Program-made: the position numbers and the translations under genes | The notes under the pieces: model-generated | Told to the model about the DNA's origin: nothing | The model's database searches: none | Seen by the model: the letters and a program-made list of their open reading frames with translations, nothing else | Part shown: positions 1 to 11,412 of the stretch, in pieces | Numbering within the stretch: position 1 is the stretch's first letter | Layout: each line of letters begins with the position of its first letter | Assembly (NCBI GenBank): GCA_947366895.1 | Contig: CANBBP010000002.1 | Span: 186,001 to 250,000, forward strand | From: an uncultured Clostridia bacterium | Lineage (GTDB): Bacteria; Bacillota; Clostridia; Christensenellales; UBA1242 | Direction: 5' to 3' | Length of the DNA: 64,000 bases

Positions 1-1857
1 AACTCTGAAGATATAGACAAAGAATTAACTAGATTAGAACAACAAGAAATTGATAATTTAGATAAAATATATGCTGATGCTGATATTACCACAAATAATG
101 AAGAAACTAATATTGATGATATTGGTGATTTAGGTGATGGTAAATCTTTTGATAATAAAGATAAAGATGATTTAATGGATGATGACTATGAGGATAATCA
201 AGATAGTTATAATAATGATGTATTAAATGATGAAAATGATTATTCAAATGATGATTTATTAGATGATGAACTTCCTATGAATAAATTTAATGAAGATATA
301 GATGACAATGATGAGAACGATAGCGATGAAGGTCAAAAGTATAATGAACCAGATATAAACGAGGAAGAAGAGGAAGAAACAGAAGAACCTTTAAATGAGC
401 AATCATTAAAAGAATATGAAAATAATCAAGATAATTTTGAAGAAGAATCTTTTGAAGAAGAAAACAAAGAAGAAGATTATCAAGAAGAAAATAATTTAAA
501 CAATTCTTATATTAAAGAAGAAGATAATTACTTTGATAAAAAAGAAGATGCTTTACTAGAAAATGCTGAAAATAATAATGCTATAATTGAAAATGTTGTT
601 GATGAAAAAAAAGTTGATGAAAAAGTAATTGAACAACCTGTAAAAAAACATGCAGGCAGACCTAAAAAAACTGATGCAGAGAAAAAGGCCGCACAGCCTA
701 AAAAAACCTCTACAGGTAAAAGAGGTAGGCCTAAAAAGGTAGCAGAGGATAGTAGTACTAATAAACCAAAAAATGCCACAACTCAAAAAACTTCAACAGG
801 AAGAAGGGGTAGACCTAAAAAAGTTGTTACTGAGCAAGTTATAACTGAACAACCTGTGATTAATCAAGAATCTCAACCTGTACAGGAAAATGTTCCAGTC
901 CAAAATAGTGTTGAGAATCAATTACAACCAAATTTAGCAAATGCCAATATGCAAAATCAAAACATAGTTGAGCAACCTCAAGTTATAATGGATAATAATC
1001 TTCAAGCAAACGCAACTTATCAAAATTTGGAAGAAACTAATCCTCAAACAAATAATCAACAAAATAATTTAGTTAATAACCAAGTTGATTCTCAAAGTGT
1101 ATTACCAAATCAAAATGTTGTTCAACCAGTTGTTCAAGGGGTACAAATTCCACAAACAACTAATCAAGTAGATAATAATCAGTTGGCACAAAATTCTAAC
1201 CAAATAGGGGTAACTCAGCCAATTAAAATGGAGAATAATACGGTAAATGCTCAAGAAAATAATGCTGTAATTCCTCAAAATAATATGCAAAACATAAATC
1301 CTAATGCTTCAAATAATTTAACTAATCCTATGGCAAATCAAAATTTGCAACAAAATTCAATTGCATCAAATAATATAGGTAGTAATACAGTAAACAATGC
1401 TCCTCAAACTAACTTAACACAAGCATCTTCTACAACATTACAACAAAATAATACTCCTACTAATGTAAATTCTCAGCCAAATTCTACTGTAACACCTCAA
1501 ACTAATAGTTCAGTAATGCAAAATCCAGCTATGCAAAGTGTTGTAAAACCTATTATAAATAATCCAGCACAAAATATAAACCAACAAAATAATAGTAATG
1601 TGCCACCACAACAAAATGTAAATGCACAAGTGTTAAATAATACAACAAAACCTGTTCAAAATTTTGTTAATCCTGCTGTTATGCAAAATCCAGCACAAAA
1701 CAATACAAATGCAGGGGTATCAGGTCAAAATAACTTAACTAATCCTAATGCTAATGTTTCAGTAGATAATGCTTCTCAAAATGCAAATAATATGAATAAT
1801 CAAAATTCAATTCCAAATGTTAATCAAACTTTAAATAATCCAAATAATTCTAATTAA
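1..1857 (+). CDS. Low-complexity protein with AT-hook-like motifs, 5' end outside the window
   Basis: The reading frame is open from base 1, so the gene starts before the window; the first in-window ATG at 175 is probably internal. Three zones are visible in the 618 residues seen: an Asp/Glu/Asn-rich acidic zone (to about codon 200), a basic zone (about codons 210-275) with three GRPKK cores spaced by KKTSTGKRGR-like linkers, and a Gln/Asn-rich tail of about 340 residues with no hydrophobic segment. GRP cores flanked by Lys/Arg are AT-hook motifs, which in known proteins bind the minor groove of AT-rich DNA. That would suit this genome, but function is inferred. The N-terminal domain that might identify the family is not in the window. 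A terminator follows at once. Confidence 0.75.
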   Translation, partial: NSEDIDKELTRLEQQEIDNLDKIYADADITTNNEETNIDDIGDLGDGKSFDNKDKDDLMDDDYEDNQDSYNNDVLNDENDYSNDDLLDDELPMNKFNEDIDDNDENDSDEGQKYNEPDINEEEEEETEEPLNEQSLKEYENNQDNFEEESFEEENKEEDYQEENNLNNSYIKEEDNYFDKKEDALLENAENNNAIIENVVDEKKVDEKVIEQPVKKHAGRPKKTDAEKKAAQPKKTSTGKRGRPKKVAEDSSTNKPKNATTQKTSTGRRGRPKKVVTEQVITEQPVINQESQPVQENVPVQNSVENQLQPNLANANMQNQNIVEQPQVIMDNNLQANATYQNLEETNPQTNNQQNNLVNNQVDSQSVLPNQNVVQPVVQGVQIPQTTNQVDNNQLAQNSNQIGVTQPIKMENNTVNAQENNAVIPQNNMQNINPNASNNLTNPMANQNLQQNSIASNNIGSNTVNNAPQTNLTQASSTTLQQNNTPTNVNSQPNSTVTPQTNSSVMQNPAMQSVVKPIINNPAQNINQQNNSNVPPQQNVNAQVLNNTTKPVQNFVNPAVMQNPAQNNTNAGVSGQNNLTNPNANVSVDNASQNANNMNNQNSIPNVNQTLNNPNNSN

Positions 1858-1871
1858 ATAGATTAATTTAA

Positions 1872-1906
1872 AAAAAACAAGACTAGGAAAGTTTCCTAGT
1901 TTTTTG
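1872..1906 (+). terminator. Rho-independent terminator
   Basis: Stem ACTAGGAA / TTCCTAGT (1882-1889 with 1893-1900) followed by a T run, right after the stop of the AT-hook-like gene. It separates that gene from the T-box leader. Confidence 0.85.
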
Positions 1907-2111
1907 TTTAAATTGATAGAATTTTTATTAATTGATTTTGTTGATTTTTTATTCTCTTTTTAATTAATTATTTATTATATTTATGATTAATTATTTTTTA
2001 AAAACTAAAAATAACTAATATATAATATTTGTAAATTATGTTATATTCAAAAAACATTGACTTTTAATTAAAATTAAATTAAAATAATGCTTGTAAATAT
2101 CAAAAAAGCGA

Positions 2112-2408
2112 TAATATAGGACACGTTACTTAAAAACTTTGTTTAATAGAGAATTGTGGATATGCTGGAACCACAAAAACAAATCTTAAGTAATATCACC
2201 TATTAGCCAAACTTTCTAAAAGTTTTAAATTCTTTTTATTTATTTTTTTAAAATCTTTTGATTTAATAGATTTAATAATAATAGACACAATCATTTAAAA
2301 CCTATTAAAAAGTTTCGGGAAACTCAGCCGTTAAAATGAGTAGGATATGATAGTATCTGTTATAAGTGGTTACTCGTGTTTTCTTATAACACTGAAGTAA
2401 CCTTTTTT
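2112..2408 (+). promoter_or_regulatory. T-box leader (isoleucine) in front of ileS
   Basis: Stem I is visible: TAGG (2117-2120) and GTTACTTAA pair with TTAAGTAA and CCTA (to about 2203), enclosing the apical part with the AGAGAATTGTGG and CTGGAACCACAA strands. The specifier-loop side reads ATATCACC, so the specifier codon is ATC (2195-2197), an Ile codon followed by A as in known T-boxes. The antiterminator T-box sequence AAGTGGTTACTCGTG lies at 2364-2377; its TGG would pair with the tRNA CCA end. The competing terminator pairs GGTTACT (2368-2374) with AGTAACC (2396-2402) before six Ts. Uncharged tRNA-Ile should allow read-through into ileS. Confidence 0.9.
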
Positions 2409-2485
2409 ATTAATTTTAGTTTTTTAAAAACTTAAAATTATGGCTTTTTTGTTATTCTTATTTTATTAAAAGGGAAAAAGAAATT

Positions 2486-5400
2486 ATGCAAAAAGAAGAT
2501 GTAAAACCAAATTTTATAGAAAAAGAAAAAGAAATTTTGAAATTTTGGAAAGATAATGAATGTTTTAAAAAATTGGTAGAAAAAAATAAATGTAATCCAA
2601 GATTTAAATTTTTAGATGGCCCTATTACAGCAAATAATAGATGTGGTGTTCATCACATATGGGGAAGAACATTAAAAGATATTACCTTAAAATATAATGC
2701 TTTGAAAGGAAAAGACGGACAATATCAAAATGGTTTTGATGCTCAAGGCATGTGGGTAGAAGTTAATGTTGAAAAAGAGTTAGGACTTAATGGTAAGCCT
2801 GAAATTATAAAATATGGTTTAGATAAGTTTACTAATAAATGTATGGAAAGAGTAAAATATTTTGCTAATGAAATTACAAACCAAAGTATTCGTATGGGGC
2901 AATGGATGGACTGGGAGCATAGTTATTTTACAAATACTGATAATAACATTTTAGCTATTTGGCACTTCTTAAAAGAATGTGATAAAAAAGGTTATATCAT
3001 TCGTAAAAATAGACCTATGGTTTGGTGCCCAAGATGTGGTACAAGTTTATCTGAGCATGAAATGAATGGTAGTTACCATGATGTTACACATACCGCTATT
3101 TTTGCAAAATTTCCAGTAAATGATAATGATTTCAAAATTATAGCATGGACTACAACTCCTTGGACTTTATCATCTAATACTGCATTAGCAGTTAATCCTG
3201 AAATAGACTATTGTAAGATAATTATTAAATCTAGCGGAGAAAAACTTGTTTTAGGTAAAGATGCTTTAAAGATTATAAAAGAAGAATATCAAGTTCTTGA
3301 AGAATTTAAAGGAGAAAAATTATTAGACTTAACCTATGAAACTTGTTTCCCTGAATTAGAAAATCAACAATTTGTTCATAAAATTATTGCATGGACTGAT
3401 GTTGATGCAACGGAAGGAAGTGGTGTTGTTCATATCGCCCCAGGATGCGGAGCAGAAGACTTTGAATTAGGTAAAAAATATAATTTACCTGAAATTTGTC
3501 CTATTGATGAACAGGGAATAATGCTTGATAATACAGGATTTTTAAAGGGTAAAAAAACTACGGAAGTTGTTGATTTAGTGGTTAATCGTTTAAAACAAGA
3601 TGGAAAATTATTGTATTCTCACCCTTATACACACAGTTATCCATATTGTTGGAGATGTAAAACTGACTTAGTTTATAAATTAATTTCTACATGGTATATA
3701 AGTGTAGATGAATTGCGTCCTAAATTATTAAAATCTTTAGATGAAGTTGAATTTTTCCCAGAATACGGAAGGAAAAGAATGGCTGACTGGTTGCAAAATA
3801 TGGGAGACTGGAATATCTCTCGTAGTCGTTTTTATGGTTTACCACTTCCATTTTATGTATGTAAAGATTGTGGCAAAGTAACAATTGTTGAAAGTATAGA
3901 AGAACTTCGTAAACTAGCAGTAAACCCAGAGGAAATAGATAAAATTCCTAATATTCATCGCCCATGGATAGACAAAGTTAAAATAGCATGTCCTCATTGT
4001 AAAGCAGAAGTGGAAAGAGTAAAAGAAGTAGGAGACTGTTGGTTAGATGCAGGAATAACTCCATTTAGTACAAAAAAATATTTTGAAGATAGAGAATATT
4101 TTAATAATAATTTCCCTAACGATTATGTTTGTGAAATGGTAGAACAATTAAAACTTTGGTTTTATTCTATATTGGTTATGAGTGTGGTTTTAACAGGAAA
4201 AGCTCCATTTAAAAAGGTTGTAACACATCAATATGTTAAAGATGAAAATGGTAATGAGTTTCATAAAAGTGGTGGAAATTCACTAGAATGTGATAAAGTT
4301 GCTGATGAAGTAGGTGCTGATACAATTAGATATTTATATGCTAGTGCAAATAATACAAATGATATGCGTTTTGGTTATACTTTAACTGATGAAGCAAGAA
4401 GAAAATTAATGAATTTTTGGAATGCTTATGTTTTCTATAATACTTATGCATGTATTGATAGCCCAGATATTGAAAATTTTACTCCAAATTTCAAGAATTT
4501 AAATGTAACTGATAGGTGGATAATAGAAAAAGTTAATAAATTTATTCTTGATAGTGATGAAAATTATAAACAAAATAAATACTTTTTAGTAGTTAAAGAC
4601 TTCGAAAATTTAGTTGATGATTTAACCAATTTCTATATTCGTGTAAATCGTAGAAGATTTTGGAAGAGTGATGATAAAAATGACCAACTATCGGCTTACT
4701 GGTGTTTATATAAGGCTTTAAAGAGTATGATTCAAATTATGGCTCCTATTGTTCCATTTATAACAGAAAGCATTTGGCAAAATTTAGTTCGAGGAAGTGA
4801 AAAAAATGCAGAAATAAGTGTAATGTTAGGTGGATTTCCTCAAATTATTAAAGAAGTTAAAACAAGCGATATTATTCAAAATGCAGAAACAATAAGGGAA
4901 ATAATTGCTGTAGTTCTAAGATTAAGAAATGAAAAATCATTAAAGATTAAACAACCTTTAAAAACTTTGTTTGTTTCAGCAAATGAAGAAGATAAAAAAG
5001 CAATATTACAATTTGAAAGTATAATTAAAGACGAATTAAATATTAAAAATATTGTTTTTGAAGATGATAATTCTAAATTTAATATTCCTTATCTTGCAGT
5101 AAATTTCAAAACAGCAGGAGCAGTCTTAAAAGGCGAAGTTCAAAAATTAAAGCAAATCGTAAGTGATTTACCAGAAAAAGAAATGCTAAATTGGGTAGAA
5201 CAATATAAGACAGGAGAAATAATTACCAAAGAGTTTGGTAACTTAAAAAGTGAAGTATTTACCCTAAATTATAAATCTAAGCCTGAATATGTAATTTCAA
5301 CTTTATCTAATAAAACATTAGTTCTTGATACAACTTTAGATAATGAACTTATGTTGGAAGGTATGTTTAGAGAATTAGTTCGTACTGCACAAGTTCTTAG

Positions 5401-5614
5401 AAAAGAAGCTAATTTTAACATTGAAGATAGAATTGAAATTGATATTTTATCTAATTCTGAAATTGTTTCAAATCTTTTAAAAGAATATGGCGAAAAAATT
5501 AAACAGGAAACATTGGCTAAAAAATTAAATGAAGGCATAACCTGTCCTGATATTGAAAAAGAAATAGAATTAAATGATGAAAAATTAACATTAAAATTAA
5601 AATCTATTAAATAA
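2486..5614 (+). CDS. ileS: Isoleucyl-tRNA synthetase
   Basis: This enzyme charges tRNA-Ile with isoleucine in the cytoplasm. The protein is 1042 residues, a usual length for the longer IleRS type. The HIGH motif appears as GVHHIWG (residues 54-60) after DGPITANN. An editing domain follows, with TTTPWTL and WTDVDATEGSGVVHIAPG. Zinc-type Cys pairs appear as WCPRCG and YCWRCK. The KMSKS loop is the variant HKSGGN near residue 592. The C-terminal part is an anticodon-binding helical domain plus a long extension. ATG 2486 follows AAAGGG. The Ile T-box directly upstream independently confirms the assignment. The HHIWG and HKSGGN variants mark a divergent subfamily. Confidence 0.96.
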   Translation: MQKEDVKPNFIEKEKEILKFWKDNECFKKLVEKNKCNPRFKFLDGPITANNRCGVHHIWGRTLKDITLKYNALKGKDGQYQNGFDAQGMWVEVNVEKELGLNGKPEIIKYGLDKFTNKCMERVKYFANEITNQSIRMGQWMDWEHSYFTNTDNNILAIWHFLKECDKKGYIIRKNRPMVWCPRCGTSLSEHEMNGSYHDVTHTAIFAKFPVNDNDFKIIAWTTTPWTLSSNTALAVNPEIDYCKIIIKSSGEKLVLGKDALKIIKEEYQVLEEFKGEKLLDLTYETCFPELENQQFVHKIIAWTDVDATEGSGVVHIAPGCGAEDFELGKKYNLPEICPIDEQGIMLDNTGFLKGKKTTEVVDLVVNRLKQDGKLLYSHPYTHSYPYCWRCKTDLVYKLISTWYISVDELRPKLLKSLDEVEFFPEYGRKRMADWLQNMGDWNISRSRFYGLPLPFYVCKDCGKVTIVESIEELRKLAVNPEEIDKIPNIHRPWIDKVKIACPHCKAEVERVKEVGDCWLDAGITPFSTKKYFEDREYFNNNFPNDYVCEMVEQLKLWFYSILVMSVVLTGKAPFKKVVTHQYVKDENGNEFHKSGGNSLECDKVADEVGADTIRYLYASANNTNDMRFGYTLTDEARRKLMNFWNAYVFYNTYACIDSPDIENFTPNFKNLNVTDRWIIEKVNKFILDSDENYKQNKYFLVVKDFENLVDDLTNFYIRVNRRRFWKSDDKNDQLSAYWCLYKALKSMIQIMAPIVPFITESIWQNLVRGSEKNAEISVMLGGFPQIIKEVKTSDIIQNAETIREIIAVVLRLRNEKSLKIKQPLKTLFVSANEEDKKAILQFESIIKDELNIKNIVFEDDNSKFNIPYLAVNFKTAGAVLKGEVQKLKQIVSDLPEKEMLNWVEQYKTGEIITKEFGNLKSEVFTLNYKSKPEYVISTLSNKTLVLDTTLDNELMLEGMFRELVRTAQVLRKEANFNIEDRIEIDILSNSEIVSNLLKEYGEKIKQETLAKKLNEGITCPDIEKEIELNDEKLTLKLKSIK

Positions 5615-5733
5615 AAATTTAATAAATTTTAAAGTTTTGCTAAACTTAAAAATTCAATTATAATAATATCAAAATTATAATATTAAAAATTTTACTAATA
5701 TTAATGTTAAATTTTAAAAAGGTAAATTAAAAA

Positions 5734-6591
5734 ATGAAAGTAAACTATGAATGGAATGATTATGAAATTTTAGCAACTGGAGATGGTTTAAAACTTGAAA
5801 GGTGGAAAGATGTATTCCTATTGAGACCAGACCCTCAAGTTATTTGGAAAAGCAATTTTGTATTAGAAGATTTTCCTCAACTTAACGCAAAATATAATCG
5901 TATAGGTGGGGGTGGTAATTGGCAAATTATTAAAGACATTCCAAAATCATGGACTATTTCATGGAGAAATTTAAAATTTCAAATAAAACCTATGGGCTTT
6001 AAACATACAGGACTATTTCCAGAACAAGCTGTAAATTGGGCAAAGATGATAGACTTAATTAAAAATGAAAAAAGACAAATAAAAATATTAAATTTATTTG
6101 CTTATACTGGAGGGGCTACTGTGGCATGTACTAGTGCAGGGGCAATAGTAACTCATGTTGATAGTGCTAAAAATATGGTTGAAGTTGCAAAAGAAAATAT
6201 GAAATTATCAGGACTAAATGAAAAACCTGTTAGATACATTATAGATGATTGCAAAAAATTTGTTGAAAGAGAAATCCGTAGAGGCAATAAATATGATGCT
6301 ATTATTATGGACCCTCCTAGTTATGGTAGGGGAAGTAATGGGGAAGTATGGAAGATAGAAGATAATCTATTTGATTTGGTAAAACTTTGTAAAGATGTTT
6401 TATCTGATAATCCATTATTTGTTTTAATTAATAGCTATACAACTGGACTACAACCTATAGTTATGAAAAATATTTTGTATACAGCATTAGGTTTAGTAAA
6501 TCAAGATAATATTGAAAGTTATGAAGTTGCTCTACCTACTAAAGAGAATATTTTCTTACCTTGTGGTTGTAGTGCAATGTGTGTTTTTTAG
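5734..6591 (+). CDS. SAM-dependent methyltransferase, RlmI-like
   Basis: A Rossmann-fold methyltransferase of 285 residues. The SAM-binding motif I is NLFAYTGGATVA (about residues 123-134), an acidic motif II is HVDSAK, and the catalytic-type motif DPPSYGRG is near residue 198. The order and DPPSYG motif match the COG1092 group (RlmI/YwbD-like 23S rRNA cytosine-C5 methyltransferases). It lacks the N-terminal PUA domain of E. coli RlmI, so the exact target is uncertain. It is followed 49 nt later by a pseudouridine synthase, suggesting a small RNA-modification unit. Confidence 0.8.
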   Translation: MKVNYEWNDYEILATGDGLKLERWKDVFLLRPDPQVIWKSNFVLEDFPQLNAKYNRIGGGGNWQIIKDIPKSWTISWRNLKFQIKPMGFKHTGLFPEQAVNWAKMIDLIKNEKRQIKILNLFAYTGGATVACTSAGAIVTHVDSAKNMVEVAKENMKLSGLNEKPVRYIIDDCKKFVEREIRRGNKYDAIIMDPPSYGRGSNGEVWKIEDNLFDLVKLCKDVLSDNPLFVLINSYTTGLQPIVMKNILYTALGLVNQDNIESYEVALPTKENIFLPCGCSAMCVF

Positions 6592-6640
6592 TTTGTAAAA
6601 ATAAAAAAGTAATTATTAAAAAAGGCGAGAGATAAATTTT

Positions 6641-7321
6641 ATGTGTAATGTTATATATGAAGATAATCAAATATTGGTAGTTGTTAAACCAAAAAATATA
6701 CCTGTTCAAAAAGATATTAGTGAAGATATAGATTTGTTAACACAATTAAAAGAATATCTTGTAAAAAAATATAATAAACCCGGTCAGGCATACTTAGGGT
6801 TAGTACATCGTTTAGATAGAAGAACTGGTGGAGTAATGGTATTTGCAAAAACCTCTAAAAGTGCTGGGAGATTATGTGAACAAATAAAAACTGATGATTT
6901 TCAAAAAACATATTTTGCAGTTATTCAAGGTTGTCCTCGATTAAAACAATCCACCTTAATTAATTACTTAAAAAAAGATGAAAAGAATAATCTTGTTAAG
7001 ATATGTACACAGTATGAAGATGGGGCAAAAGAAGCAATTCTAAACTATAAAGTTCTTGAAACATTAGGCGAAAAAAGTTTGGTAAAAATTAATTTACAAA
7101 CAGGTAGAAGCCATCAAATTAGGGTGCAATTTGCCAATATTGGTTGCCCAGTAATAAATGATGTAAAATATGGTAATCCCTCTCAAAAGGGCAATATGGC
7201 CCTTTGGGCAACTATAATATCTTTTAATCACCCTGTTTCACATGAAAAATTAACATTTAAAGTGTCTCCTGAAATAGATGATAAAGCATGGAAAGATTTT
7301 AACCTTGATAAATATTTATAG
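6641..7321 (+). CDS. RluA-family pseudouridine synthase
   Basis: This enzyme isomerises uridine to pseudouridine in rRNA or tRNA. The catalytic motif HRLDRRTGG (near residue 56) carries the active-site Asp, and GRSHQIRVQFA matches the conserved RTHQIR block. At 226 residues it is short for RluA/RluD and has no N-terminal S4 domain, unlike the second family member at 18689. The substrate position cannot be read from sequence. It starts at ATG 6641 after GGCGAGAG and probably shares a transcript with the methyltransferase upstream. Confidence 0.88.
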   Translation: MCNVIYEDNQILVVVKPKNIPVQKDISEDIDLLTQLKEYLVKKYNKPGQAYLGLVHRLDRRTGGVMVFAKTSKSAGRLCEQIKTDDFQKTYFAVIQGCPRLKQSTLINYLKKDEKNNLVKICTQYEDGAKEAILNYKVLETLGEKSLVKINLQTGRSHQIRVQFANIGCPVINDVKYGNPSQKGNMALWATIISFNHPVSHEKLTFKVSPEIDDKAWKDFNLDKYL

Positions 7322-7516
7322 TAGTTTTTTACTATTATTTTTTAATTTTAAAAAATAAAAATTTATGTTATATTTAATAAAAAAAAAGACCAAAATTATT
7401 GGTTGCAGATTTTTGAAATGTGTTAAAAAAATTAAATTTTTGGTATTAAATTTTGTTATGCTATATATTAAAATTATGTAAATTTTTTAATATAAAAAAG
7501 ACCAGGAGATGATTAT

Positions 7517-8281
7517 TTGAAAGCAATTAAAATTTATATTATATTTTTATATATCAATAAGCAAAATTGTCGGTTATGTTATGAATTAAACTATAAAGGT
7601 CAAATTAAATCCTTCATAAAGGAAGATGTTTCATTTTCAAAAGATAATGGTCAAACTTTAAAAATTTTATCAAAAACATTAACCAAATGTTTAAACTTAT
7701 TAAAAGAACCTTGTAGACTTTCTATTTTTATTAATAGTAAAAAAGAAGATTTTTTTGGTTTTTTATTAGAGTTTGAAAAAAGATTTAGCAAATACAATGA
7801 AATTAGATTATTGAAATTAGCTATTAGAGACAATATTATAGATAGAATATATTTTATTGAAGATATTTTTTTATCTACTGAATACAAAAAAATAAAAGAA
7901 CTTGAAAGTAAATATACTTACAGTTCCCAATTATCTTTGTCTGATACAAACGAAAAATTCAAAATACAAGATTTTAACAATAATTTTAATGCTTTAAAAA
8001 CTATTAAACAATGTAATAAGAAAATAAAATTTCAACCTGTAAATATTAAAAGAACAGATGGACCACAAATAGAAATACCTAAACAAATTGAACAATCCAA
8101 AACAACTTGCAATACTTTATGCCATAAATGTTTATGGGGAAACAATGGAGGATGTTCATCATATGGAAGTTTAAAAACAAATTTTTGTCAAGACTTTCAA
8201 GAAAAACTATCTCACAAAATTGCTGAGAAAAATTGGCCAATAGAAATGAGATACAAAAGTAGATTTATTAAGAATAAATAA
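7517..8281 (+). CDS. Uncharacterised protein with C-terminal Cys cluster
   Basis: 254 residues, not recognised. A TTG start at 7517 is chosen because AGGAG lies about 9 nt upstream; no ATG fits better. The N-terminal 150 residues are Lys-rich, mixed alpha/beta. The C-terminal part has six Cys in a run of spacing TTCNTLCHKCLW, GGCSS, NFCQDF (residues about 196-230), suggesting a metal or Fe-S site. No transmembrane segment or signal peptide is seen. It stands alone between the RNA-modification pair and the convergent groEL. Confidence 0.6.
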   Translation: MKAIKIYIIFLYINKQNCRLCYELNYKGQIKSFIKEDVSFSKDNGQTLKILSKTLTKCLNLLKEPCRLSIFINSKKEDFFGFLLEFEKRFSKYNEIRLLKLAIRDNIIDRIYFIEDIFLSTEYKKIKELESKYTYSSQLSLSDTNEKFKIQDFNNNFNALKTIKQCNKKIKFQPVNIKRTDGPQIEIPKQIEQSKTTCNTLCHKCLWGNNGGCSSYGSLKTNFCQDFQEKLSHKIAEKNWPIEMRYKSRFIKNK

Positions 8282-8398
8282 TTGAAAAATACAAAATTTT
8301 ATGCAATTATTTTTAATTAAAAAACAAAAAATTTTCTATATTGATTTTCTCTATACTCAAATTATAAGTATTTTTTATAAAAAAGGAAAATAAAGGAT

Positions 8399-8475
8399 AA
8401 AAGCCCTAATGTATTTTATAGTAAATTAGTAATTTACTATTTTGTTCTTTTATTACATTAAGGCCTTTATTTTTT
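8399..8475. terminator. Bidirectional terminator between convergent genes
   Basis: AAGCCCTAATGTA pairs with TACATTAAGGCCTT across an inner hairpin AGTAAATT-AGT-AATTTACT, flanked by A-rich and T-rich runs. It lies between the unknown gene (plus strand) and groEL (minus strand) and can serve both. Confidence 0.7.
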
Positions 8476-8488
8476 TATATTTCAAAAT

Positions 8489-10081
<1,593 letters not shown>

Positions 10082-10369
10082 TTAATCTTTTTCATATGCT
10101 AAAATATCTGTTTGTTTAATTAAAATATAATTAATTTCTCCATCACTTAAATTTGAGCAGGTATGCTCTTCATAAAAAATTATATCTCCTACATTAACAG
10201 ACATATTAATAAAAGTGCCACATTCATATATCCCAGATCCTACAGCAATAACTTTTGCTTTTTTAACTTCGCTTTCTTGAACTTCACCTAACGATATACC
10301 ACTGGAAGTTTTTCTTTGTTCCTTAATAGGTAAAGCCAAAACTCTATCAAATAATGGTTGTAATTTCAA
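10082..10369 (-). CDS. groS: Co-chaperonin GroES
   Basis: The 95-residue lid of the GroEL chamber. It starts MKLQPLFDRVLALPI, like the canonical start of the family, and has the mobile-loop region EQRKTSSGISLG, which contacts GroEL. The later part has VGDIIFYEE, matching the conserved GD-V-F-Y strand. It is the first gene of groES-groEL on the minus strand, with AGGAGTAAG before the start. Confidence 0.95.
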   Translation of the reverse strand: MKLQPLFDRVLALPIKEQRKTSSGISLGEVQESEVKKAKVIAVGSGIYECGTFINMSVNVGDIIFYEEHTCSNLSDGEINYILIKQTDILAYEKD

Positions 10370-10540
10370 TTTTTCTTACTCCTTTTCATATTTATTTTTT
10401 TTGATACATAAAAATAGTTTTGTACATGCTTTTTATTTAAAAATTTTAAAACTCAAAGTAATTAAAAATAAATAGATTTTAAGCATTAAAAACTAATCAA
10501 TATTAATTTTAAAACGTAAAAAAGGGGATTTCAATATTTA

Positions 10541-11341
10541 GTGCCAGTTTTAACAAAAAAACGAAGAATTAAACGAAAAATTAGTGTTAGGCAACAAAAA
10601 AAACTATCTTTTTTGTTCATTTTTGCATTTTTAATGCTAGTTTTCTTATTAGTTATAAATTTTGCTGATATTTTTTCTGGGATAATAACACATAAAGGTA
10701 GTTTATTTACTGTAACAAAAATAGAAACATTAAGTTATAGTGTATATGGAGTGTCAATAAAGGATTTTGCCAATGAAATAGAGGCAGAAAATTATGCTGA
10801 TGAAGTTGCAGAAAAAGGTGGGGCAGGCTATGTTTACCAAAGTGGTGAATATTTTGTTTTGGGTAATGCTTATCAAAGTTTAAATGAAGCTACAGAAATA
10901 AAAGCTAATTTAAAGGAACTTGGGTATAATGCTAGAATAGTGAATATAAAGGTAGATGCCATTTCAAAAAGTTATAGAGGTTCAAATTTAAAATTATTAA
11001 CTTCTTGTATTAATTGGTTTAGAAATTGCTATAACAATTTATATGAAGAGGGATTAAATTTTGATAAAAAATTATCAAATAAAAATCAAGTTAATTCGGT
11101 AATTGCTAAAGACTTAACATCTCTTTCTCAACTTACAAATGAATTAAACTCGGTTAAGTCAAATAATGATAAAGAAATAAAAGAAATTATTCTCCCTTAT
11201 TTTAAATTATGTAAAATTTTACTAGAAGATATTTTATATTCAAATAGCGATAATCTTATTTATTCAGCGGAATTAAAACACGCAAGTATTGTGGTTGTTT
11301 TACATAATAGAACAGTAGTAAAATTAATAGAAGAATTATAA
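10541..11341 (+). CDS. Membrane-anchored SPOR-like protein
   Basis: 266 residues. A basic N-terminus (KKRRIKRK) is followed by one transmembrane helix (about residues 27-50), so the rest is probably outside. Residues about 65-140 (VYGVSIKDFANEIEAENYADEV through ELGYNARIVNI, in parts) have the length and pattern of a SPOR domain, which in known proteins binds denuded peptidoglycan at division or spore septa. The C-terminal part is helical without a known motif. The GTG start at 10541 follows AAGGGGAT at long spacing, so the start is not certain. Confidence 0.6.
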   Translation: MPVLTKKRRIKRKISVRQQKKLSFLFIFAFLMLVFLLVINFADIFSGIITHKGSLFTVTKIETLSYSVYGVSIKDFANEIEAENYADEVAEKGGAGYVYQSGEYFVLGNAYQSLNEATEIKANLKELGYNARIVNIKVDAISKSYRGSNLKLLTSCINWFRNCYNNLYEEGLNFDKKLSNKNQVNSVIAKDLTSLSQLTNELNSVKSNNDKEIKEIILPYFKLCKILLEDILYSNSDNLIYSAELKHASIVVVLHNRTVVKLIEEL

Positions 11342-11356
11342 AATAATTTTTTTATT

Positions 11357-11387
11357 AAAAAGCAAGCCTATTTTTAATTGCCTTTTT
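11357..11387 (+). terminator. Terminator after the SPOR-like gene
   Basis: AAAAAGCAA and TTGCCTTTTT form a short stem with a T run, between the SPOR-like gene and the SDR gene. Confidence 0.55.
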
Positions 11388-11412
11388 AATATAATTGTTT
11401 TATTATTAGTAT

